From NCBI RefSeq assembly GCF_001456025.1, contig NZ_LMTZ01000103.1:45560-109559 (forward strand): a DNA stretch of 64,000 nucleotides, in the 5' to 3' direction. Every line of letters starts with the position of its first letter. Position 1 is the stretch's first letter. Source of the stretch: Mastigocoleus testarum BC008 (GTDB lineage Bacteria > Cyanobacteriota > Cyanobacteriia > Cyanobacteriales > Nostocaceae). A program made the position numbers and the translations under genes. Below the pieces are notes generated by a model. The model was not told where the DNA came from. It made no database searches and saw only the letters and a program-made list of their open reading frames with translations. Positions 37,951 through 46,171 of the stretch are shown one piece after another.

Positions 37951-39035
37951 AAATTGAATATTTTTCGTAATATTTTCTTCCAATTACCTAGTTAACATTT
38001 GTTTTAATTTTATAAATCGGCAATTTGGTCGAGTTCTAATTCCTTTCACCAACTTTTGATGAGGTCATCAATCTTCTTACGAATTTATCAGACCTTATCA
38101 AATATAAAGTTCGTGCTATGATATGATTACTATTTTTTTGCAATCCAGGGGAAATTCAGAATCCCTTGGGTAATTCAGTCTAATTTTTAATTGCAAATTG
38201 CTTGTGGGTTTTAATATTAACCTAGCTTTCGCATTTCGCAACTACCCATAGAGACAGCGCCCTCTGGATGACATTGGTGAAGAGGAAAATATCCGCAACC
38301 AATTATCCGTGGCGTTTTCCGAGAAGTCGCTATCCCAAGGTAACCGCTTGGTAAAACCTACGCGTTGATAGCGGCACATCTGCCCCCCGACTAAATCATG
38401 TGCGGTAAGGATATTTTGGTTAAAGATAAACCAGGATTCAATCCTAACCTTAGAGGTCATCAGTACAGCATTTACGCGCTCTAGCATTTACGCGCTTTGT
38501 TGAGTGGCAAACTCCTCTAGCAGCCTCCTTATATCTTAACATAACTTATGGAATGTTTTGTGCAAAATTCCCTCCTAGGAGGGAGGCATGAAACTAATAT
38601 AAGCAAAATTAAACGCGACTACCATAATTAATTCTGTTAGAGTCAGCGAGACAACTTAAAATTAATTGTTGACGAGCGACCCTTCAGGGGTAACTCTGAT
38701 GACAAGGCTGAAGTCTTAGGACTTCGGCATTGTTAGACTTACATCGGTAGTACTTTCTGTATAGACCGAATAAAGTAAGCTTAGCCAAAAAAAAATGCCA
38801 TGTAAGCTCTGCCGTCGTAAAGCTTAACACTGCTTAACACTAATAGCGTTAACTTCATGGGAATGCTGATAAGTGTTAGTCGTAGAGTGTTAATCGACGC
38901 AGCTAAGGCTAAAGGCGTAGTGCATTAGACTTGGGATAAGTCCCCATCAACGCAAGATGCCACCTGGCAAAGTAATTTCTTTTGTCGCTTATGTGCACCT
39001 TCCCAACTTAAAGGATATGCGCAAGTCTTGACTAA
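37951..39035. other. 1 kb non-coding block with structured, less AT-rich segments
   Basis: No convincing gene. Contents by eye: two tandem 14-mers (38467-38480, 38483-38496); a perfect 16-bp palindrome TCCCTCCTAGGAGGGA (38569-38584); a GC-richer stretch 38220-38520 with short stems on the minus strand (CCAAG/CTTGG, ATTGGT/ACCAAT); a hairpin GAAGTC/GACTTC at 38710-38725; and inverted TAACACT/AGTGTTA words at 38820-38905. It could be a decayed mobile element or an unannotated RNA; neither is shown. Confidence 0.45.
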
Positions 39036-39932
39036 GTGCAGTTTAATGTTGAATGTTCAGTTAAGTCCCTAGAAGAAAAAAACGTGGACTTATATCAGTT
39101 ATTTAAAACCCGAAGCCCGATTATTGGTGTAGTTCACCTACTACCATTGCCGACCTCGCCCCGTTGGGGAGGTAACTTAAAAACAGTGATTGACCGTGCA
39201 GCACAAGAGGCAACAGCTCTTGCCTCTGGTGGTGTTGACGGAATTATTGTGGAAAATTTTTTTGACGCGCCGTTTACAAAGAATCAGGTCGATCCGGCGG
39301 TTGTCAGTGCCATGACTGTGGTAGTGCAGCGTATACAGAACTTAGTAACGGTGCCTATAGGTTTAAACGTACTGCGCAATGATGGGATGAGTGCAATGGC
39401 TATTGCCACAATTGTCAAGGCACAATTTATCCGCGTTAACGTTTTAACTGGAGTCATGGCAACGGATCAAGGATTAATAGAAGGAGAAGCTCATCAGTTA
39501 CTGAAATATCGAAGAGAGTTAGACTCTGATGTCAAAATTTTTGCCGATGTTTTAGTAAAGCATGCTCGTCCTTTAAGTTCTGTAAACCTAAGTCATGCAG
39601 TTCAAGACACAATAGAGCGAGGTTTAGCAGATGCTGTGATTTTGTCAGGTTGGGCGACAGGTGTTCCTCCAACTCTCGAAGACTTAGAATTGGCAAGAGC
39701 AGCGGCAAATGATACACCTGTATTTATTGGAAGTGGGGCAAATTGGGAAAATATTGCTACACTGATGCAGGTCGCAGATGGCGCAATTGTTTCCAGTTCG
39801 CTTAAACGTCACGGTCACCGCGAGCAGACTATCGATCCCATTCGGGTGAGTCGATTTGTGGAAGCTGCACGTCGGAGTTGGAACTCCAAAAGTGAAGGAA
39901 AGTCTGTTTCAGTAATAAAAGTACATTCTTAG
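39036..39932 (+). CDS. btpA: BtpA-family protein (photosystem I biogenesis)
   Basis: 298 residues from GTG at 39036; a GTG at 39084 (VDLYQLFKTRSP) is an alternative start giving a protein closer to the usual size. It shows the BtpA family features IIGVVHLLPLPTSPRWGG, ALASGGVDGIIVENFFDAPF, ADVLVKHARPLSS and an IGSGANWENIATL segment, on a TIM-barrel-like fold. In Synechocystis, BtpA is a thylakoid-associated protein needed for stable accumulation of the photosystem I reaction centre. The neighbour is a VKOR-type thiol oxidoreductase gene, same strand, 226 bases downstream. Confidence 0.9.
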   Translation: MQFNVECSVKSLEEKNVDLYQLFKTRSPIIGVVHLLPLPTSPRWGGNLKTVIDRAAQEATALASGGVDGIIVENFFDAPFTKNQVDPAVVSAMTVVVQRIQNLVTVPIGLNVLRNDGMSAMAIATIVKAQFIRVNVLTGVMATDQGLIEGEAHQLLKYRRELDSDVKIFADVLVKHARPLSSVNLSHAVQDTIERGLADAVILSGWATGVPPTLEDLELARAAANDTPVFIGSGANWENIATLMQVADGAIVSSSLKRHGHREQTIDPIRVSRFVEAARRSWNSKSEGKSVSVIKVHS

Positions 39933-40158
39933 ATTGATGAATAAGGAATTGAGAATAGAGAATAAGTAGTAATTAGTAATTGTTTGATAATTATTTTTTT
40001 GGTAATTATTGTTTCGATAATTATTTTTGAAAATAGTTTGATAATAAGACTTTACTCTTATTCCCATTCCAATTCCTGTTCCTTATCTATTTGCAGAAGT
40101 TATTCATTTCCGATCCGCAATTCCCAATTCTTAATACCCAATTTCCAAGAATAAGTTT

Positions 40159-41154
40159 ATGATTCGTCGTCGTTCTACTCCCTGGATACATAAATGGTCG
40201 CGTCCTATCATTGCTGCGATCGCCGGATGTGGTGCTTTAGTTACCGGCTACCTAACAATTGTGAAGCTAACAGGTGGCTCTGCTGCTTGTAGCGCCCAAG
40301 CAACAGCAAGTGGTGGTGCTGCTGGCTGTAATGATGTTCTTTCAAGTGCTTGGGGTACAGTTTTTGGTCAACCACTTGCTTTGTTTGGCTTTTTGGCATA
40401 CATCAGTATGTTTGTGTTTGCTTTAGCTCCCCTAGTAATTAAAACTGGTGACAGTAAAAAACAGCGACAAAAGCTGGAGAACTTAACCTGGTTTTTCTTG
40501 CTTATAGGAGCGATCGCGATGACGGTCTTCAGCAGCTATTTAATGTTTGTGCTGTTTACCGAAATCAAAGCAGTTTGTCCTTACTGTATAGCCTCAGCTT
40601 TATTTTCCCTCAGCATGCTGGTACTGACGATTGTCGGTCGTAGCTGGGAGGATTTAGGACAAATATTCTTTACAGCTGTTATTGTTGGTATGGTTACCCT
40701 TGTGGGAACATTAGCTGTTTATAATGGTGTTGGTTCCCAAGCCAATGCTGGCGATGGAAGTAATCCGAAAGTTGTTTTGCGTCCTTCTGGTCAACCAAAA
40801 CCACCAAAAGGCTGGGAAGTTACAAGCACATCAGGTGAAGCAGAAATTCAGCTAGCTCGTCATCTAAAAGAAATTGGTGCGAAGAAATATGCTGCTTGGT
40901 GGTGTCCTCATTGCTATGAACAAAAGCAGCTATTTGGTAAAGAAGCTGTCAAAGATTTAGATATTATTGAGTGTGCTCCTCGAGGTAATAATCCTCAGCC
41001 GGAACTGTGTCAAAGCGTTGGAATTCAAGGCTTTCCCACTTGGCAAATCAATAATCAACTTTACCCTAATGTGCAGTCATTAGAAAAATTATCTGAACTT
41101 TCTAGCTACAAAGGACCCCGTGATTTTAAAAATTTTCCAAATGCTTTCCAGTAG
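40159..41154 (+). CDS. VKOR-thioredoxin fusion (disulfide bond formation)
   Basis: 331 residues. The N-terminal VKOR part has four to five membrane helices (IIAAIAGCGALVTGYLTIVK, ALFGFLAYISMFVFALAPL, FFLLIGAIAMTVFSSYLMFV), a loop cysteine pair (SAACSAQ and AAGCND), and the active site CPYC in AVCPYCIASAL. The C-terminal thioredoxin-like domain (about 225-331) has CPHC in WWCPHCYEQKQLF. Cyanobacterial VKOR fusions (Synechocystis Slr0565) oxidise their own Trx domain and pass electrons to quinone, forming disulfides in the lumen or periplasm. Both redox centres are intact. A hairpin terminator lies 72 bases downstream. Confidence 0.9.
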   Translation: MIRRRSTPWIHKWSRPIIAAIAGCGALVTGYLTIVKLTGGSAACSAQATASGGAAGCNDVLSSAWGTVFGQPLALFGFLAYISMFVFALAPLVIKTGDSKKQRQKLENLTWFFLLIGAIAMTVFSSYLMFVLFTEIKAVCPYCIASALFSLSMLVLTIVGRSWEDLGQIFFTAVIVGMVTLVGTLAVYNGVGSQANAGDGSNPKVVLRPSGQPKPPKGWEVTSTSGEAEIQLARHLKEIGAKKYAAWWCPHCYEQKQLFGKEAVKDLDIIECAPRGNNPQPELCQSVGIQGFPTWQINNQLYPNVQSLEKLSELSSYKGPRDFKNFPNAFQ

Positions 41155-41226
41155 TTTAATTATTAATTGTAATTAAATGAATTGTAATTAATATCTCTAC
41201 AAATAAATCTGCGGTTTCTTTGTGGG

Positions 41227-41272
41227 AGCTGAGCGGATGCTTGAATGGCATTTTTCTGCTCAGCTTTTGCTT
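41227..41272 (+). terminator. Terminator after the VKOR fusion gene
   Basis: AGCTGAGC (41227-41234) pairs with GCTCAGCT (41258-41265). An inner ATGC/GCAT stem shortens the loop, and TTTGCTTTT follows. Confidence 0.6.
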
Positions 41273-41550
41273 TTGTTGGTAGTTTTGTTGTATTACACTA
41301 CACATTCCCATAATTCTAGGAACTTGCACAGATACTCACTTGTGTTGTTTACTGATTCTGACTGCTGCTCCCCATTTACAATATCCCAAATTGCAGACCT
41401 AATTTTATGGATATTTTAAGTAGGGTTTACTGAATGTCTAAAACCCTTATAAATCAATTATTAAGCCGTTATCTAAACTTGAGAAAGTGCAAGAAATAAG
41501 TTTCCACACATTCAAAAACCATGCACTTTTAAAGTGTTCAGATGATTCTT

Positions 41551-41659
41551 ATACCAAGTCCGATTTTTAAAACCCTTTTATATTTCTTGGGATTTCCCCC
41601 CACACTTGCCACACCTCCCTCTCTCATTCTAAAAAGGGGAATTAACCCGGACTTAGTAT
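41551..41659. mobile_element. MITE-like element, copy 1
   Basis: 109 bp bounded by inverted ends ATACCAAGTCCG and CGGACTTAGTAT (one mismatch). Its interior matches the element at 56658-56757: a GATTTTTAAAACCC start, a TTTATATTT block, pyrimidine-rich centre and TCTCATTCT-AAAAGGG end. It has no coding capacity. Confidence 0.7.
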
Positions 41660-41924
41660 TACTTCCTGTTCTGGCTCCTCAGATTCCCCAAAAAACTTTT
41701 TTAGCTAACGCTACGCTATAACAACAGCAACACCTAAGTAAATACACTTAAACAATTAAACTATTTTTTAAGTATTTGTTCTATTCTGTGTTGATCAATT
41801 ATTAAAAAAACATATGTTTTACAATTACCCCTCCACTGTAATATTACTGATTTATTTTGTTTTTAATATACTTTCATTATTTAGTTGTACTTCAGTCACA
41901 AATGCTGAAATTTTTAGTGGGGAG

Positions 41925-42112
41925 TGAAGAAGGCAGAGGGCAGAGGGCAGAAGGCAGAAGGGAGCAATATGGTAGGGGCTTCCAACCCGCTACCAATTGC
42001 AGGCCACCAAATTTTAAATTTGGTGGGGGCCTTAAACCCTTGCTCCCTCCGGTCGCCAGAAGCTCTACGGCACCGGCCTTCTGCCTTCTGCCTACGAACT
42101 TCTGCCTTTCCT
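41925..42112. repeat. STRR and palindrome block
   Basis: GCAGAGG/GCAGAAG heptamers (41934-41962) are mirrored by CTTCTGC heptamers (42077-42107), so the whole block can fold back. At its centre, 42004-42026 is a perfect palindrome with 11-base arms CCACCAAATTT/AAATTTGGTGG. Open frames here are only repeat artefacts. Confidence 0.75.
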
Positions 42113-42359
42113 GGTAAAAAGTCCCTAACCGAACTCAAGTAAAGTAATTATTCGCCAATTCAGGATTTAAAGCTATATATATCGGAAGTTTTACAGCTTT
42201 AATGTTGATGATTCTCAAGCTCTATTCTCTTGAATACAGTCCTTAAATCCGTAACCTAAAGCTTCATATCACAAGCTTCAGATTACAGATAAAGCATGTA
42301 GTTAAAATCACTTAAAACCAAACTAGTATTTTCTACTATACAAGGCAGTATGGAGTATA

Positions 42360-42575
42360 ATGCGTGAGAAAAAGTTGATACATGCCGGTACTTATACTGT
42401 CTATGCAATTAAGAAGATGATAAGGCTTATTTCCTTGTTGGGAATTGTGATTTTTATTTTATCCAAGTTTTTTTTCAAAAATTTAGATAAGTGTAGTTTG
42501 AAAGAGGGTTTACGCTCTAAAAAATCCAGAATTGCCAGAAATAGTTTAGTGAAAGTAAGTAATCGATGGGAATGA
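42360..42575 (+). CDS. Small membrane peptide, translationally coupled to the CHASE2 gene
   Basis: 71 residues. ATG at 42360 has GGAG four bases upstream. A hydrophobic helix (IRLISLLGIVIFILSKFFF, residues 21-39) is followed by a basic tail (LKEGLRSKKSRIARN). The TGA stop at 42573-42575 overlaps the ATG at 42572 of the next gene (ATGA), a typical coupling arrangement. No family recognised. The ribosome site and overlap support a real gene, but conservation was not checked. Confidence 0.4.
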   Translation: MREKKLIHAGTYTVYAIKKMIRLISLLGIVIFILSKFFFKNLDKCSLKEGLRSKKSRIARNSLVKVSNRWE

Positions 42576-44815
42576 GCAAGCAACTAGGTAAACGTTTCCT
42601 GGGGTTTGTGTTTGGATCTAAACCTTCCCTCAGCAAGGATTACAGAGAATTAGTAGCTGCTTCTAGCGTTACATTTTGTATTTTACTGTTACGTTCCCTG
42701 GGTATATTTGAACCCTTAGAATGGAAAACTTTAGATCATTTTTTCCAACTGCGCCCCGAGGAAAAACCCTCATCACGTATTACTATTGTCACAATTGATG
42801 AAGCCACCATCAAAGAACCTGGATCTTGGCCAATTAAAGATGAAATAATTGCTGACTTACTCAACAGAATTAACCACTATAAGCCACGGGCTATTGGTTT
42901 GGATATCTACAGGGATATACCTATAAAGCCGAGAAATGAAGAATTAGTGGAGGCTTACAAGTCTATTCCAAATCTAATTGGAACTGAGTTGTTATCGGCT
43001 AACAAAAATAGTCGGGTTTTTCCACCGAGAGAATTAAGTCAGAAAGGAAAAATTGGTTTTAATAATATTCTCACAGATGCAGATGGTAAAACCCGGCGAG
43101 CTTTATTGTATTGGCATATCAATAAGCAAAAACATCAAAGTTTTGCCTTGAAGTTAGCTTTGACCTACCTTAAATCAGAGGGTATTACCCCCAAAAAAGT
43201 AAAAAATGACAAAGATGCTTTAAGGCTGGGTAGAGCAATATTTCGACGTTTTCAGTCTAATGATGGTGGTTATGCGGGGGAGAATGATAGGGGTTATCAA
43301 ATCTTATTTAATTTTCCTAAGCCACCTTGTCCAAAATCTGAAATAAAAACAAAATACTGTGATTTTCATTTCGATCGAGTACCTTTTGAAGATTTGCGCA
43401 ACTCTCGAGCACCAAAAAAATTGTTCACAAATCGGATTGTTTTAATTGGTTACGTTGCATCTAGTATCAGCGAACCATTTTTAATTCCCTATTCTAAAAA
43501 TTCGACAAGACCTGGTAAAAGAATAACTGGAATTGAATTACAAGCCTATTTTATTAGCGGATTGATTCAATCAGCGATGACCGGGAGACCGCAAATACAA
43601 GTTTGGTTTAAGCTCACAGAATACATATTTATTTTCTTCTGTGCTTATGTCGGTGCTTTCATAAAAAACCGGATTTACTATTCTCCACATTGCTTCGTTG
43701 GATTACTGTGCTTATGTCTGATATTATTTGCTGGCTCTTATATTAGTTTTATTTTTGGTTGGTGGATTCCAGTAATACCAGCTTTATTTGCCTTACTTGG
43801 TTCAGCTGTTGTATTTACATACCAAATTGCTCAAATTCAAAACGAATTACAACGTTCCAAAGAATTTTTAGCTCAAGTTATTAACTCAATTCCCGATCCG
43901 GTTTATGTCAAAAACAGCAAATATCAATGGGTCGTCTTAAACGAAGCCTTTTGTCGTTTGATTGGTCACCAAAGAGAGGAATTACTAGAAAAATGTGAAC
44001 ATGAGTTTCTTCCTGAGGATGAAGCAAATATATTTCGCCAACAAGAGGAACTAGTTTTTTATAGTCGACAACCTCAAGAACATGAAGAGAAAATTACCAG
44101 TGCCAATCAAAAAACTCATTTACTTGCCACTAAGCGATCGCTACATAGAGACGGCGCTGGTAATTTTTTTCTAGTTGGCGTGATTCACGATATTACGGAA
44201 CGCAAGCGCTTAGAAGAAGAACTTAAGCACAAAGCAGAAGAGTTATCTCGCCACAATAATGAATTAAAGTCCAAAGAAAATGACTTACGGTATTTGGCTT
44301 ACCATGATCCACTTACAGGTTTACCTAACCGGAAATTTTTTACAGAACAATTACAAGAATCTGTGAATTGGGCAAAAACTAGTAGTTTATTGCTGGGGCT
44401 GTTGTTTATTGATTTAGATGGCTTCAAACAAGTTAATGATACTTTTGGACATGAATTAGGCGATCGCTTGCTATTGTCTGTTAGTCAGCGCTTAATTAGT
44501 TGTTTGCGTGGTAGCGATATAGTTTCTAGATTAGGTGGTGATGAATTTACCGTAATTTTGCGGGCTATACCAACTGTAGAAGTTGCAGCCAAAATAGCCC
44601 AGAAAATTCTTGCTGCAATGAATGAATCAATAATTCTTGAAGGTCATATTATCAAAATTTCTGCCAGCATAGGCATTAGTATTTATCCTCTCAATGCCGA
44701 AGATTCTCAAACTTTGATTAAACAAGCAGATACGGCGATGTATCGAGCCAAAGAATTGGGTAAAAATTGTTATAGATTTCTTGGAAAAGAAGAATGGCAA
44801 TTGAAGGTTAATTAA
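42572..44815 (+). CDS. CHASE2-PAS-GGDEF diguanylate cyclase
   Basis: About 747 residues. The ATG at 42572 overlaps the stop of the upstream ORF; another ATG lies six bases earlier. A first helix precedes the extracytoplasmic CHASE2 sensor (about 50-330; ITIVTIDEATIKEPGSWPI, ALLYWHINKQKHQSFALKL). Two or three more helices (YIFIFFCAYVGAFIKN, GLLCLCLILFAGSYISFIFG, IPALFALLGSAVVFTYQIA) lead to a PAS domain (about 430-550; VINSIPDPVYVKNSKYQWV) and a GGDEF domain with DPLTGLPNRKFF and RLGGDEFTVIL. The intact GGDEF motif and an RxxD inhibitory site (RGSD, five residues earlier) predict c-di-GMP synthesis with product inhibition. Signal unknown. Confidence 0.9.
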   Translation: MSKQLGKRFLGFVFGSKPSLSKDYRELVAASSVTFCILLLRSLGIFEPLEWKTLDHFFQLRPEEKPSSRITIVTIDEATIKEPGSWPIKDEIIADLLNRINHYKPRAIGLDIYRDIPIKPRNEELVEAYKSIPNLIGTELLSANKNSRVFPPRELSQKGKIGFNNILTDADGKTRRALLYWHINKQKHQSFALKLALTYLKSEGITPKKVKNDKDALRLGRAIFRRFQSNDGGYAGENDRGYQILFNFPKPPCPKSEIKTKYCDFHFDRVPFEDLRNSRAPKKLFTNRIVLIGYVASSISEPFLIPYSKNSTRPGKRITGIELQAYFISGLIQSAMTGRPQIQVWFKLTEYIFIFFCAYVGAFIKNRIYYSPHCFVGLLCLCLILFAGSYISFIFGWWIPVIPALFALLGSAVVFTYQIAQIQNELQRSKEFLAQVINSIPDPVYVKNSKYQWVVLNEAFCRLIGHQREELLEKCEHEFLPEDEANIFRQQEELVFYSRQPQEHEEKITSANQKTHLLATKRSLHRDGAGNFFLVGVIHDITERKRLEEELKHKAEELSRHNNELKSKENDLRYLAYHDPLTGLPNRKFFTEQLQESVNWAKTSSLLLGLLFIDLDGFKQVNDTFGHELGDRLLLSVSQRLISCLRGSDIVSRLGGDEFTVILRAIPTVEVAAKIAQKILAAMNESIILEGHIIKISASIGISIYPLNAEDSQTLIKQADTAMYRAKELGKNCYRFLGKEEWQLKVN

Positions 44816-45856
44816 CAGTCCTAGAATACTGACTACTCCTATCCTGGTGGAAAATTATCTAATTTAGTGAGAGAGGAAAGTGTGGGAAGTGTGGGGGAGT
44901 TAGGGAGTGTGGGAAAAAAGAGAAATTTTTATAGGCGATCTTAGGGCGGGAAGGTAGTAGCAGACATTTGGCAGATAAACAAAATTGCTGTTGATCGAGA
45001 ATAATCAGTAGAGTAACGTGTTAGCAGAACTTACAACCTGAGGTTAGTATCGTTTTACGCCTACCATGAACATTATTTTCTATAAGTAAATAGGAATTTT
45101 AGACTATCAATAATAAAGTTTTCTGCGGGCTTGGAAATAAGTATCTAAGTCCCAATTTGCCTGCGTAGTTAAGTCCTACGTAGTTAAGTCCTAATTTACC
45201 CGCATAGAAAGGACAGGCAAAATATTCCATCAGATTGCGCTTAATACTGAGAATTACCTTCACCAGACAAATTATTTTTTCGCACTATTCCGGAATCGTA
45301 TTCTGTTTAAGTGTATTTACAGGGGAAGTTTTTTTGTCAGAGACAAAATGGACAATATAAACCGTAAAGTAAAAAAATATATGTTGTAGAGGCTAAAACA
45401 GTAAATATACTTACGTGCAAACGGTGAAAAAGTAACATTTATTTGAAAATTACAATCAAATGTATGTAAATTTTAATTAATTTTAATTAAGTTTGAGACA
45501 GTGTATATACATATTTTTTATCGGAAATTGTCACTTAAAAGACACTATGTGCTTTCTGAAAACATTAAGCTTATCTAAAGATTATTGAGCGTGGGGTTTG
45601 ACACTCTGGGTAAAACAATACATAAGCAGAAGATTGAACGAGCTTTTAATTACGTATATTTACTTTGTTGTAAGTGATTTTTGATGCCATAAAAAATAAT
45701 TTGCATCCCATGACCTTACGTATAAAAGTAGAGTAATTTTACGGAGTTTGAGATATGATTTTATAAAGATTTAACTTTTATCCACAAAAGCCGGCACGTA
45801 GGCGGAAATAAAGTACAAAATGCTTGCTCGACACCTAACAAAAGGGAACCTAAAAG
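44816..45856. other. Intergenic region upstream of the small secreted protein
   Basis: 1 kb without a gene. A purine-rich stretch at 44862-44930 (GTGTGGGAAGTGTGGGGG) resembles the inverted centre of the MITE-like elements, perhaps a worn copy. TTGACA at 45599-45604 with CATAAG 17 bases on is a possible promoter for the gene at 45857. Confidence 0.4.
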
Positions 45857-46111
45857 ATGTTTGCGGAAACTAGATTTATCAGTGCCAGTGTAATTGTACT
45901 GTTGCTTGGAGTACAGCTAGTAACTCCCAAAATTTCCCAAGCGATAGCAAACCTCACAGATCTGACTCTTTATGGTCCCAAAGCTGTAGCAAGTCATGGC
46001 ACAGCAAAAACAAGATCGCATCATTTCAGCAAAAATAACGAACTAGATGAAGAATTCCAGCCACCAGATTACGGTGGTCCTGACAGCGAAAGGGGTAGTG
46101 GAAGCCGTTGA
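45857..46111 (+). CDS. Small secreted protein with Gly/Pro-rich C-terminus
   Basis: 84 residues. A signal peptide (MFAETRFISASVIVLLLGVQ, with probable cleavage after SQA near residue 29) leads to a short mature part. The C-terminus FQPPDYGGPDSERGSGSR resembles a Pro-Asp-x-Gly-x-Pro...Gly-Ser-Gly-x-Arg ending that I associate with small cyanobacterial secreted proteins of unknown role. ATG at 45857 is preceded by AAAGGG at 12-17 bases. Convergent with nadB. A real gene is likely from signal peptide, ribosome site and C-terminal pattern. Confidence 0.65.
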   Translation: MFAETRFISASVIVLLLGVQLVTPKISQAIANLTDLTLYGPKAVASHGTAKTRSHHFSKNNELDEEFQPPDYGGPDSERGSGSR

Positions 46112-46171
46112 ATGCTTCAAATGAACTGAATAAGAGCCTTGAGATGTTCAATTATTCCATAGTCATAATAT

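Larger units (their letters stand above)
41160..42359. other. Long intergenic region with repeats
   Basis: 1.2 kb without a convincing gene between the VKOR and CHASE2 genes. It contains the terminator at 41227-41272, the MITE-like element at 41551-41659 and the palindromic repeat block at 41925-42112. Confidence 0.6.

Noticed and set aside
38242..38487. 81-codon minus-strand open frame between rimO and btpA, considered as a TnpB remnant
   Set aside because: No zinc-ribbon or RuvC motif is visible. The only hint was a weak resemblance of RVNAVLM to the DxNAAxNI segment, which is not enough.
38690..38740. CTGATGA followed by a hairpin, considered as a hammerhead ribozyme core
   Set aside because: The required GAAA after stem II and the closing stems are missing.
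41222..41419. 65-codon hydrophobic open frame after the VKOR gene
   Set aside because: It overlaps the VKOR terminator hairpin, is T-rich by composition and has no recognisable similarity.
41857..42142. Three overlapping small open frames on both strands
   Set aside because: All are read through the STRR/palindrome block and owe their length to heptamer repeats without stops.
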